Assembly (NCBI RefSeq): GCF_001183865.1
Contig: NZ_CP012020.1
Span: 1,853,838 to 1,917,837, forward strand
Direction of reading: 5' to 3'
Length of the DNA: 64,000 bases
DNA from: Methylophilus sp. TWE2
GTDB taxonomy: Bacteria > Pseudomonadota > Gammaproteobacteria > Burkholderiales > Methylophilaceae
The notes beneath the pieces are model-generated. The model was not told the DNA's origin. It searched no databases and saw nothing but the letters and a program-made list of their open reading frames with translations. Below are positions 24,439-31,772 of the stretch, in pieces (the stretch's first letter is position 1; each line of letters starts with the position of its first letter). Both the position numbers and the translations under genes were made by a program.

Positions 24439-26238
24439 TTAATGCAATCGCTCGTAAATGGTTTGTGCCAGGGCTAGGCTAATGCCTTCCACTTGGGCAA
24501 TCTCGTCTATGCTAGCACTTTTTATCGCATCCAGGCCACCAAATCGCGTCAACAAAGCTTTGCGGCGCTTGGCCCCTACCCCTTCAATCTCTTCCAGGCT
24601 GGAGGTAATCCGGGCTTTGGCACGTTTGGCGCGGTGACCGGTGATGGCAAACCGGTGCGCCTCATCACGAATTTGTTGCAGCAAGTGCAAGCCTGGGTTG
24701 TCCACGGGTAAATTCAGCATTTCACCGGTATCCGAGAAAATCATGGTTTCAAGACCGGGTTTGCGCTCTTCGCCCTTTGCAATGCCAATCAGCAAAATGT
24801 CGTCGAGACCCACCTCTTGCATGACTTCCATCGCCACACCCAACTGGCCTTTGCCACCATCAATAAAAATCAGGTCTGGGCGCTTGCCTTCTCCCGCCGC
24901 GACTTTGCGGTAACGGCGCGTCAGCACATCGCGCATGGCCGCATAATCATCGCCTGGCGTGATACCTGTGACGTTATAGCGGCGATATTCGCTGTTTTGC
25001 ATATCACCACGGTCAAACACCACGCAACTGCCCACCGTCGCTTCACCCATGGTATGGCTAATATCAAAGCATTCAATGCGCTCGGTGTTCTCGGCCAGGT
25101 TAAGTGCCTCACGCAACGAGACCAAACGTGCCTGCTGATTGGCCGAAGTCGCCAGCCGTTGTTGTAGCGCCAACTCAGCATTGGTCTGCGCCATCTTGAG
25201 CCAGACTTTTTTATCGCCAATCGCATTGGTCAGCACGCGGATTTTGCGTTCGGCCTGCTCACTGAGCATGGTTTCGAACTCGGTTTTGTCGATCTCCGCC
25301 CCGCACACCAGCAACGGCGGCGTGTTTTGCGCCACATAATACTGGGTAATAAACGCCTCTACCGTTTCTACCAGCTCGGCATCCTGCGCGTTCTTGGGGA
25401 AAAAGCTCTTGTCGCCCAAATGGCGTCCACCCCGGATCATCACCAGGTTAATGCAGTGCTGGCCCTCAATCTCAGCGCAGGCAATCACATCCGCATCACT
25501 CACGCTAAAGTCACTGACAAACTGCTTGGCCTGCACCTGGCGCAAGGCCTGAATACGGTCACGCAACACCGCTGCCTGTTCATACTCCATCGCCTCGGCA
25601 GCGGCATTCATCCCATCCGCCAAAGAATCCATCACCTCACTGGTTTTACCGAGCAGAAACAGCGCCGCGTGGCGCACATCACTCGCATAATCCTCCTGCG
25701 AAATCAGGTTCACGCATGGCGCGGTACAACGTGCAATCTGATACTGCAAACAAGGCCGCGAACGGTTAGCAAACACCGTGTTTTCACAGGTGCGCAGCTT
25801 AAACACCTTTTGCAGCAGCTGTATGCTCTCGCGCACCGCTGGCGAGCTGGGGAAAGGCCCAAAATACTGATGCCCCTTGCGCTGCGTGCCCCGGTGAAAT
25901 GCCAGCCGCGGAAACGCATCGCTTGTGAGGCTAATATAGGGATAAGACTTATCGTCGCGAAACAACACGTTATAACGCGGCATGATGCTCTTGATAAGGT
26001 TATTCTCAAGCAACAAAGCCTCCGCCTCAGAGCGCGTAACGGTTGTCTCAATATTGGCAATCTGCGACACCATCATTTTGGTACGCGGACTGGCGAGGTT
26101 TTTATTAAAGTAACTCGAAACCCGCTTTTTTAAATCTTTGGCTTTACCTACATAGATCACAGTATTTTCCGCGTTGAGCATGCGGTAAACACCAGGCAGA
26201 TTGGGTAGGTTTTTGAGGATGGGCTTCGGGTCAAACAT
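24439..26238 (-). CDS. uvrC: UvrABC system protein C (excinuclease subunit)
   Basis: A 599-residue protein, full length for UvrC. The N-terminal GIY-YIG nuclease (residues 10-95) has LPGVYRMLNAENTVIYVG and the conserved RTKMMVSQIANIE stretch. A UVR motif follows at about 200-235, then the RNase H-like 5'-incision domain (ECFDISHTMGEATVGSCVVF, then FIDGGKGQL), and a C-terminal helix-hairpin-helix pair (LEEIEGVGAKRRKALLTRFG). It makes both cuts around bulky DNA lesions after UvrA/UvrB loading. It precedes pgsA. Confidence 0.98.
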   Translation of the reverse strand: MFDPKPILKNLPNLPGVYRMLNAENTVIYVGKAKDLKKRVSSYFNKNLASPRTKMMVSQIANIETTVTRSEAEALLLENNLIKSIMPRYNVLFRDDKSYPYISLTSDAFPRLAFHRGTQRKGHQYFGPFPSSPAVRESIQLLQKVFKLRTCENTVFANRSRPCLQYQIARCTAPCVNLISQEDYASDVRHAALFLLGKTSEVMDSLADGMNAAAEAMEYEQAAVLRDRIQALRQVQAKQFVSDFSVSDADVIACAEIEGQHCINLVMIRGGRHLGDKSFFPKNAQDAELVETVEAFITQYYVAQNTPPLLVCGAEIDKTEFETMLSEQAERKIRVLTNAIGDKKVWLKMAQTNAELALQQRLATSANQQARLVSLREALNLAENTERIECFDISHTMGEATVGSCVVFDRGDMQNSEYRRYNVTGITPGDDYAAMRDVLTRRYRKVAAGEGKRPDLIFIDGGKGQLGVAMEVMQEVGLDDILLIGIAKGEERKPGLETMIFSDTGEMLNLPVDNPGLHLLQQIRDEAHRFAITGHRAKRAKARITSSLEEIEGVGAKRRKALLTRFGGLDAIKSASIDEIAQVEGISLALAQTIYERLH

Positions 26239-26470
26239 GACGGCATTTTAGCATCATGAGATTTGTGTGGGTTCAATATGCATGCAGCCATTAAATCTCT
26301 TACTTACAACAAAACTCAAAGTAAAGACTCGTGCACCGGTTTGTGAGACTCGCAAGATCTCTGCTTTAAATAACTCACCATATCAAACGTATGCTCGTTT
26401 GATTGTTGTAGCCAATTAACATCTTCTAAAAGTTAGGTACATGTGTCTACTATTTTAAGGCAAGTCCACA

Positions 26471-26495
26471 GTCCCGCTTGAATGATGGGTTAGGG
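26471..26495 (-). repeat. Half attC site at the array end
   Basis: On the plus strand GTCCCGCTTGAATGATGGGT continues to TTAGGG, the same arm as in the three full sites, but the partner arm (AACGTTTGAA) is not found in the spacer 26239-26470. The array appears truncated here. The rest of that spacer holds no recognisable gene. Confidence 0.7.
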
Positions 26496-27011
26496 TTTAG
26501 AAACGTGACCACAAATGCCCCCTGAGATTACGCCTATTAAAGCAATAACAATTAATAGCATTAAAGATTTTGTACTGCCAAATATAACAAGTATTGGTAA
26601 AACCCCCAGTAGGCCAGACAGTGCGCCATAGAGTAATTCTTGATAACGTTTTGATTTACTGTAACTTGGCATTAATGAGTTAAATATTAACCCAGCCAAA
26701 GAAGCTGGGATTATTCCGATTAAGTAGGCAAATATAATAATTATGAAGCCATCTTTATGTGCAGTAGGTGAAATTAGTAAAAAGGGTACTGCCCCAATAA
26801 GCGGCCCAAAAAAAGCAAAAGTTATAAAAACCCTTCGCTTTGAATGTGCAAAAAACAAATAGTTTTTTGTTTTGGCTGTACTTGCACAACTAACAGAATT
26901 ACTTAGAAGACTTTTACAGTTTGGACAGATGTTAAACTGACTCGCTAAATCCCAAGACTTGTCTGATTCAGGAATAATGAGACGACACTTCTCACATGTA
27001 ACTATTCTCAA
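26490..27011 (-). CDS. Cassette gene: zinc-ribbon membrane protein of unknown function
   Basis: I do not recognise a named family. From a TTG at 27011 (seven bases past the attC core) the product is about 173 residues. Two CxxC pairs near the N terminus (CEKC and CPNC, about 25 residues apart) suggest a zinc ribbon. Four hydrophobic segments follow in the last 115 residues (for example FGPLIGAVPFLLI, then LLYGALSGLLGVLPILVIFG). The frame stays open through the attC upstream as far as 27113, but that part is attC sequence, not protein. The start is uncertain because no ATG is available near the core site. Confidence 0.6.
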   Translation of the reverse strand: MRIVTCEKCRLIIPESDKSWDLASQFNICPNCKSLLSNSVSCASTAKTKNYLFFAHSKRRVFITFAFFGPLIGAVPFLLISPTAHKDGFIIIIFAYLIGIIPASLAGLIFNSLMPSYSKSKRYQELLYGALSGLLGVLPILVIFGSTKSLMLLIVIALIGVISGGICGHVSKP

Positions 27012-27017
27012 ATTGAG

Positions 27018-27084
27018 CCCTAACGTTTGAATTGAGCGGCCTGCGCGGCTTTTCGCGCAGGTCCGCTCGAATGATGGGTTGGGC
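27018..27084 (-). repeat. attC recombination site
   Basis: A 67-bp site bounded by CCCTAAC (27018-27024) and GTTGGGC (27078-27084). The inner arms AACGTTTGAATTGAGCGG and CCGCTCGAATGATGGGTT can pair with bulges, and the centre is a strong hairpin (CCTGCGCG with CGCGCAGG). It is the attC of the DUF2971 cassette. Confidence 0.88.
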
Positions 27085-27093
27085 CATGGACGT

Positions 27094-28050
27094 TCAAAAG
27101 AATGGCTCCTCAACCAATTCGGACGGACTGACTTTAACCGTCACGCCGTATTTCTCGTTTACGTCATTAACCAAGCGGACAAACCAAGGCGGCGCCTTGG
27201 GAGACAAGAAGACTTCTTCGATAAGAACTTCAAGAGCGCACGGCACAATCTTTCCGAGGTCTTGGCACTCGAAGTCCAGAAGCAACGCTCTAACTTCTCT
27301 TTCGTGCTCGAAGGATTTTCGCTTTCGCCAGAATGCATCATTGACGCCGGCGTAGTTCTTTTTCAGGTCGATGTATTTGATGCGGCCAATGTCTATCGAT
27401 GGGTCTCGACCGAGGGACACGTATAGGCTCTGATATGAAGTTCGGACAGCTACAGCGTTGGCAAGAAAGCTAGAGTAGAGGCGCCACATCGCCTCAGATT
27501 CGTGTTCGCTTTCATGCCAGCAACTGACAAAGGTCCTTCTCTTATGAGCTTCGCCGCCCGCTTCCAGATCACTCAGAAGCCTTTGAGCTTGCTCGTCCAC
27601 TTCGCTGTCTGATAGCTCGCACTTGTATCCCTCAGGAGGGTTTTTGATTGCTGAGCGGAAGAACTCCAAGTAGTGCGAATCCCACTTCGCCTTATTCTTC
27701 TTGAGTCCCTTCGCACCTTCGAATATGTCTTCAAAGCAGTCAGTGCGCGTGAAGTACAGGCCACGAGAGGAAAGTAGGCTCACATATTTTGTGAAGTCCA
27801 TGTAACGCCATAACTTACTGGATTGCTCTGGCACATCGTAAGGTCGTGGCGAGAAGTAATGCCTGACAGCTGTCTCTTTGAGCTTGTTAATGCAACCGTC
27901 GCATACATACAGAGGGCTATCGTCGTACCCATAACCAAGGTGTGACGTATCACCCTCCCTAAAGGAATGGCCGCAAGATACGCAGTGGTCATGGTTCTCG
28001 AATGACAGACGGCGAAGCTCCGTCGTAAGCCTATTTGTCATCTGCTGCAT
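27094..28050 (-). CDS. Cassette gene: DUF2971 family protein with zinc-finger-like N terminus
   Basis: About 318 residues from the ATG at 28050 (another ATG lies at 28041). Residues about 25-60 hold CVSCGHSFREGD and YVCDGCINKLKE, a likely zinc-binding pair. From about residue 85 on it matches the DUF2971 pattern: LWRYMDFTKYVSLLSSRGLY, then FTRTDCFEDIFEGAK, then CWHESEHESEAMWRLYS. DUF2971 proteins are common in mobile and defence-associated regions, but their function is not established. It lies between two attC sites, which delimit it as one cassette. Confidence 0.8.
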   Translation of the reverse strand: MQQMTNRLTTELRRLSFENHDHCVSCGHSFREGDTSHLGYGYDDSPLYVCDGCINKLKETAVRHYFSPRPYDVPEQSSKLWRYMDFTKYVSLLSSRGLYFTRTDCFEDIFEGAKGLKKNKAKWDSHYLEFFRSAIKNPPEGYKCELSDSEVDEQAQRLLSDLEAGGEAHKRRTFVSCWHESEHESEAMWRLYSSFLANAVAVRTSYQSLYVSLGRDPSIDIGRIKYIDLKKNYAGVNDAFWRKRKSFEHEREVRALLLDFECQDLGKIVPCALEVLIEEVFLSPKAPPWFVRLVNDVNEKYGVTVKVSPSELVEEPFF

Positions 28051-28065
28051 AGCGATCTCGTGAGG

Positions 28066-28123
28066 GCCCAACGTTTGAATTAAGGGGCGCCGTTAGGCGT
28101 CCCGCTTGAATGATGGGTTAGGC
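28066..28123 (-). repeat. attC recombination site
   Basis: A 58-bp site from GCCCAAC (28066-28072) to GTTAGGC (28117-28123), both perfect RYYYAAC/GTTRRRY cores. The centre GGGGCGCC-GTTA-GGCGTCCC forms a hairpin. The TAA stop of the next cassette gene lies inside the GTTAGGC core. Confidence 0.92.
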
Positions 28124-28678
28124 TTCATTGTGTGGGGCATCACTCACGCGAGTTAAATCCATGTGACTAACTGCCCACTTTTCGAATGAAGCGCGTAAAT
28201 CTTGTTGTGGACCCTCCTTGGCAACAACATATGCACAAGCCATGTAGGCGCCCACAGTTCCCGTATAAGCTTCAAGTACTGATAGGGCGTCGCGTTTCTC
28301 CAATTTGTCCCCGCGGACCTTTTCCAAGAATTGAACCAACGGTAGAAGTTCGTTCTCCGAAATTACAGTGCGAATGTTGTGACCGAGTTTATTTCGAAGT
28401 GCGTTTAGGTGCTTCAGGCTCGCCATGAAGTTGTATTGCTCTGGGAGTTCCCAAGACTCGATAATAGAAAGTTTTTGGCTGAATGTGAGTCGGGCATTTT
28501 CAATAGAAAGGCCTGAGCGCATATTGGCTCCTACAAAAGCTTCAATATAGTTTTCTAAAACTAAATGACAGCACAGAAGATAACCAACGGTTGTGTAACT
28601 AATATCTGAAATCTTGTCCCACGTAACAGAACCTTCAATAAGAGGACCAACTAGCGGAGGAAGTGGTGGCAGTTTCAT
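28118..28678 (-). CDS. Cassette gene: possible HEPN-domain protein
   Basis: A 186-residue, mainly helical protein starting MKLPPLPPLVGPLIEG; its ATG is three bases from the upstream attC core. The motif LNALRNKLGHNIRTV at about residues 90-104 contains R-N-x-x-x-H, the signature of HEPN nucleases and HEPN-like binding domains, and a preceding helix LVLENYIEAFVG fits the first HEPN helix. HEPN proteins are often toxins or RNA-cleaving defence factors, but no antitoxin partner is visible, so this could equally be a non-catalytic MltR-like protein. I do not recognise a specific family. Confidence 0.55.
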   Translation of the reverse strand: MKLPPLPPLVGPLIEGSVTWDKISDISYTTVGYLLCCHLVLENYIEAFVGANMRSGLSIENARLTFSQKLSIIESWELPEQYNFMASLKHLNALRNKLGHNIRTVISENELLPLVQFLEKVRGDKLEKRDALSVLEAYTGTVGAYMACAYVVAKEGPQQDLRASFEKWAVSHMDLTRVSDAPHNEA

Positions 28679-28681
28679 ATA

Positions 28682-28792
28682 GCCTAACGTTTGAAGTAAG
28701 GGGCTGGCGACAATGCTGGCTCAACCCTCGTTATTAATAATTGCTTATTCAAAGCGCAATTTCGCCAGTCCCGCTTGACTGATGGGTTAGGA
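28682..28792 (-). repeat. attC recombination site (long form)
   Basis: A 111-bp site from GCCTAAC (28682-28688) to GTTAGGA (28786-28792). The outer arms AACGTTTGAAGTAAGGGGCT and AGTCCCGCTTGACTGATGGG match the other sites of the array, while the middle is longer and AT-rich, with GGCTGGCGA and TCGCCAGTC pairing. Confidence 0.9.
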
Positions 28793-29542
28793 CTATTCAA
28801 TTACTGATACCCTATCAGTAACGCACAAGTGAGCTGTTTTAGTTTTTTGCAACTTTTCGACTAGCTGATTTCTCAAAATCTCCATTTCCTCACCACTTTC
28901 AATAAATGCAAGCTCTTTTGGGTGAAGAAGGGTTACTACTAATAACTTTACAAACCCAAAGGGAGTGTCAAAACCTTTGGGAATAGTTTTTGCTGGAAAT
29001 CCAATCACTAATCCCACCTCATCTTGCTCATTTCTGAACAGTGAAGGGGCTTCAGGAATAGGCAAGATGGTTGAGACTGTTTCATACCGTTCAATCAGTT
29101 GGTCAAAACCACCATGATAGGCTACGTTCTGACTCACTTGATGGACTAAGTCAAAGAGCCATGAACCTGAAATATTCTCAATCGTGCCTACCATTTCAGC
29201 GCAAACCTCAACTCGAAAACCAAGTGGAATTTTTTCATCTTCAAACGGGTCACATAGGCCATCACTTACAATAATGATTGATTCTGGGCGCCTAATAACT
29301 TTCCAAGCTTGGCGCAAGTTGGGCCAACTAGGGCCTCCCATAAAGGCGGGATTAATAAGAGGTGCTATTACGTCGGAATCAACATCCCCCAGAGTTTTGT
29401 AAAATGCGTCTCGTGCTTCGTAAGTAGCCTGAAAAATAGCTTCAGTGTCTGTATTAGCTTCAACTTCAGAGATGGACGGATTTAAGTCATCTTCGATAGG
29501 AGCTTCGTTGTTTCGGCGTAATAGTTTATCTAACCATTTCAT
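28793..29542 (-). CDS. Cassette gene: suppressor-of-fused-like protein (tentative)
   Basis: A 249-residue soluble, acidic protein. After a charged N terminus (MKWLDKLLRRNNEAPIEDDL) the segment IIIVSDGLCDPFEDEK, then LGFRVEVCAEM, and later FGFVKLLVVTLLHPKELAFI recall bacterial SUFU-domain proteins, often linked to toxin immunity or contact-dependent systems. The resemblance is judged by eye only. Its stop codon abuts the attC at 28792, and its ATG lies seven bases from the TCCTAAC core at 29549-29555. It is the outermost cassette on the side where attI would be expected. Confidence 0.5.
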   Translation of the reverse strand: MKWLDKLLRRNNEAPIEDDLNPSISEVEANTDTEAIFQATYEARDAFYKTLGDVDSDVIAPLINPAFMGGPSWPNLRQAWKVIRRPESIIIVSDGLCDPFEDEKIPLGFRVEVCAEMVGTIENISGSWLFDLVHQVSQNVAYHGGFDQLIERYETVSTILPIPEAPSLFRNEQDEVGLVIGFPAKTIPKGFDTPFGFVKLLVVTLLHPKELAFIESGEEMEILRNQLVEKLQKTKTAHLCVTDRVSVIE

Positions 29543-29717
29543 AGATAGTCCTAACGTAATGTAGACACCGAAATCGGTGTATATCCTGAAGCAGAGCTAT
29601 TGTTAACATCAACCATTGCTTTCAATAACGCTTTGTTTATATTTATCAATTTAATAATCAGCAGCAAAAATATTTGCTCAGCTTAGTAAGAAAACACACC
29701 CAACTAAAAGCAACAAG

Positions 29718-29897
29718 CTACCCTAACAACTCCCCACCTATCGCCCAATCCTCATACTCAACCTCTTCAAACACGATATAAGTGTAATTAGCTGCTTTAT
29801 GTGCATGCTTTTGCAGGGTTTCAGTAATCTCTTTGGCAATTTGTTTTTTCTGCTCTTTGGTGACAGAGCCGGCTAGTTTGACGTTGACATAAGGCAT
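29718..29897 (-). CDS. 4-oxalocrotonate tautomerase family protein
   Basis: A 59-residue protein. It begins MPYVNVKLAGSVTKEQK; removal of Met exposes the catalytic Pro-1 of this superfamily. The following pattern (KQIAKEITETLQKH, then TYIVFEEVEYEDWAIGG) has the usual beta-alpha-beta layout, and Phe/Trp positions match the DmpI/XylH-like group. A strong AAGGAG site precedes the ATG. The substrate is unknown: many such small tautomerases are orphan. It lies 39 bp after the cation-efflux gene on the same strand. The AT-rich spacer 29556-29717 upstream of the array contains no gene. Confidence 0.88.
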   Translation of the reverse strand: MPYVNVKLAGSVTKEQKKQIAKEITETLQKHAHKAANYTYIVFEEVEYEDWAIGGELLG

Positions 29898-29936
29898 ATT
29901 GACGCTCCTTTTGTGGTTGATTGAATAATCTTTAAA

Positions 29937-30668
29937 TTAGTGGTGATGACCTGCACCGCCGCGAAGAATATCTCTGATGAGGTTGAGCGTGACCACGAGC
30001 AGCAGTACTGAAATCAGGATAGACAAGATGGGGTCTATGCTCATCCAGCCGGTAAAGTAGATGACCACCCCCGCGACCACGGCGGTAACCGAGCCGAGTA
30101 AGTCGCCTAACACATGCAAGAAGGCGGCGCGGTGATTTAAGTTTGCATCACCGCCATGATGTTCATGTTGATGGTGCATGTGCTTGGCAACAACGACGTT
30201 AACCAGTAAGCCTACAAGGGCAATAATGCTGACATAACCGCCTGCGACTGGCCGCGGGTTTTGCAGGCGTTCGATGGCTTCGTAGACAATCCAGCCAGTG
30301 ACCAGCAGCATGGAGACGGCGTTGATCATGGAGACCCTACGCTCAGTTTGCTTGGAGGCTGGATGCCCGGTACGTGCCTGATGGGCTGCCCACATCGCCA
30401 GGCCAAGTGCCAGCACATCAAACAGCATGTGCCAGGCGTCACTGAGCAAGGCTAGCGATTGTGTCCACCAGCCGCCGACAAACTCGACCACGGTAAAGAT
30501 GGAAATCGCGAGAAATGGCAGCGAGAACGGATTGCCATGTTCGTGATCATCATGGCTATGCGCATGGTCATGGCTGTGGTCATGCCCGTGATTATCTGCG
30601 TGATCGTGACCATAAGGGCAGCGACCAGATGAGTGGGAATGTTCGTGAGGTGTATGGCTAGGTTTCAT
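29937..30668 (-). CDS. Cation diffusion facilitator (zinc/cobalt-type efflux) transporter
   Basis: A 243-residue CDF protein. The first ~45 residues are strikingly His-rich (HDHADNHGHDHSHDHAH), a metal sensor or buffer seen in ZitB/CzcD-type exporters. Six transmembrane helices follow. The metal-site helices contain LALLSDAWHMLFDVLALGLA (H and D of site A), then HLLGD-like HVLGDLLGSVTAVVAG. It is short: the cytoplasmic C-terminal dimer domain present in most CDFs is missing, and the protein ends at RGGAGHHH. Likely Zn2+/H+ antiport at the inner membrane; the metal is inferred. Confidence 0.92.
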   Translation of the reverse strand: MKPSHTPHEHSHSSGRCPYGHDHADNHGHDHSHDHAHSHDDHEHGNPFSLPFLAISIFTVVEFVGGWWTQSLALLSDAWHMLFDVLALGLAMWAAHQARTGHPASKQTERRVSMINAVSMLLVTGWIVYEAIERLQNPRPVAGGYVSIIALVGLLVNVVVAKHMHHQHEHHGGDANLNHRAAFLHVLGDLLGSVTAVVAGVVIYFTGWMSIDPILSILISVLLLVVTLNLIRDILRGGAGHHH

Positions 30669-30710
30669 GGTTGCATGCTAATGCAAATTAGCTGTTTTTC
30701 ACAATAGGGC

Positions 30711-30816
30711 ACTTCTATAAATTCAATTTACGTCGCGATACGGCGTTGCTCGCAAAAAACTCTTTCTTACATATTGCTTATATGCTGCGTCAGATTTTTT
30801 TAATCGCGCCTTGTCT
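30711..30816 (+). repeat. Dispersed intergenic repeat, copy B
   Basis: A 106-bp element in the spacer between the divergent cation-efflux and rlmJ genes. In reverse complement its ends match copy A (23716-23822) almost base for base over about 20 bp on the AGACAAGGCGCGATT side and about 40 bp with three mismatches on the other. The middle is unrelated and contains CATAT-AAGCA-ATATG. Confidence 0.75.
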
Positions 30817-30935
30817 AGCTCATGAATTCTAAACGTAAGCAACTTGATTTTATAAAAGCACCCTATCGACTTTCCGACATAAAACAGTCTCTGTTGAAAA
30901 ATCTGGGATAATGCTGGCTTGTAGAGAAAATCACC

Positions 30936-31772
30936 ATGTTAAGTTACAGACACGCCTTTCATGCTGGCAATCATGCCGACGTTTTAAAACACTGGATGTT
31001 CACCCTGGTGCTGGATTATTTTAACCAGAAGGATAAGCCTTACTGGGTGATTGATACCCATGCGGGCGCCGGGCTGTATCGCCTGGATAGCAGCGTGGCG
31101 AATAAAACGGCGGAATACTTGGATGGCATTTTGCGTTTGCAGCAAAGCGAGGCGCCTGAGGCTTTTAAGGTTTATCTGGAGGCTGTGGCGGCGGCAAATC
31201 AAGATCAGACCAAGCTCTACCCGGGTTCACCCTGGCTGGCAAGTCATTTGATTAACCCGGTGGATAAATTACGCTTATTTGAGTTGCATCCGGCCGATGC
31301 GGCTTTGCTGGAACAGCAATTTTCAGCACAAAAACGGCAAATCACCATTCAACCGAAAGACGGCTTTGAAGGCATCAAGGCCTGTTTACCACCGCCGACT
31401 AAACGCGGTATTGTATTGATTGACCCGCCCTATGAAGTTAAAGACGATTACTCACGCGTGGTCAACTGTATTAAGGACAGCCTGAAGCGCTTTGCTACCG
31501 GCACTTACCTGATATGGTACCCTCGCCTGCAAAGGCCTGAGCCGCAACAAATGATAGACAAGCTACGCAGCCTGGATACCGATTACCTGCATGTCACGCT
31601 GGATGTGCAGAAACCCGCCGCCGATGGCTTTGGTATGCACGGTAGCGGAATGTGGGTGATTAACCCGCCGTGGACACTGCGTCAATCCTTAGAGCCGCAT
31701 CTGGATTGGCTGGCCAAGACCCTGGCGCAAGATACAACAGCACGTGCACATTGCGAGGGTCGCCAGCGTTAA
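30936..31772 (+). CDS. rlmJ: 23S rRNA (adenine(2030)-N6)-methyltransferase RlmJ
   Basis: A 278-residue protein, the normal RlmJ length. It begins with the invariant MLSYRHAFHAGNHADVLKH, has the SAM-binding region VIDTHAGAGLYRL at about residues 38-50, and the N6-adenine catalytic motif IDPPYEVKDDY at about 161-171. RlmJ methylates A2030 of free 23S rRNA. The 3' end overlaps the convergent gene by 4 bp. Confidence 0.96.
   Translation: MLSYRHAFHAGNHADVLKHWMFTLVLDYFNQKDKPYWVIDTHAGAGLYRLDSSVANKTAEYLDGILRLQQSEAPEAFKVYLEAVAAANQDQTKLYPGSPWLASHLINPVDKLRLFELHPADAALLEQQFSAQKRQITIQPKDGFEGIKACLPPPTKRGIVLIDPPYEVKDDYSRVVNCIKDSLKRFATGTYLIWYPRLQRPEPQQMIDKLRSLDTDYLHVTLDVQKPAADGFGMHGSGMWVINPPWTLRQSLEPHLDWLAKTLAQDTTARAHCEGRQR

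Larger units (their letters stand above)
26465..29555 (-). mobile_element. Integron cassette array without integrase (CALIN-like), four cassettes
   Basis: Four minus-strand genes are separated by three complete attC sites of very similar sequence (27018-27084, 28066-28123, 28682-28792). They are bounded by half an attC at 26471-26495 and a core-site-like TCCTAAC at 29549-29555. Each gene starts a few bases after one core site and ends at or inside the next attC, the classic cassette layout. The genes are small, promoterless-looking, unrelated to each other and lower in GC than their flanks. No integron integrase is found on either side within the window, so this is a cluster of attC sites lacking integrase, or a fragment cut from a larger integron. 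Confidence 0.88.

Noticed and set aside
27012..27113. Longer N terminus for the zinc-ribbon cassette protein
   Set aside because: Those codons are attC sequence running into the neighbouring cassette; cassette genes start after the core site.
29556..29717. Integron integrase or attI next to the cassette array
   Set aside because: The spacer has no frame of useful length and no integrase motifs; a CACCGA/TCGGTG hairpin is present, but a true attI cannot be recognised.
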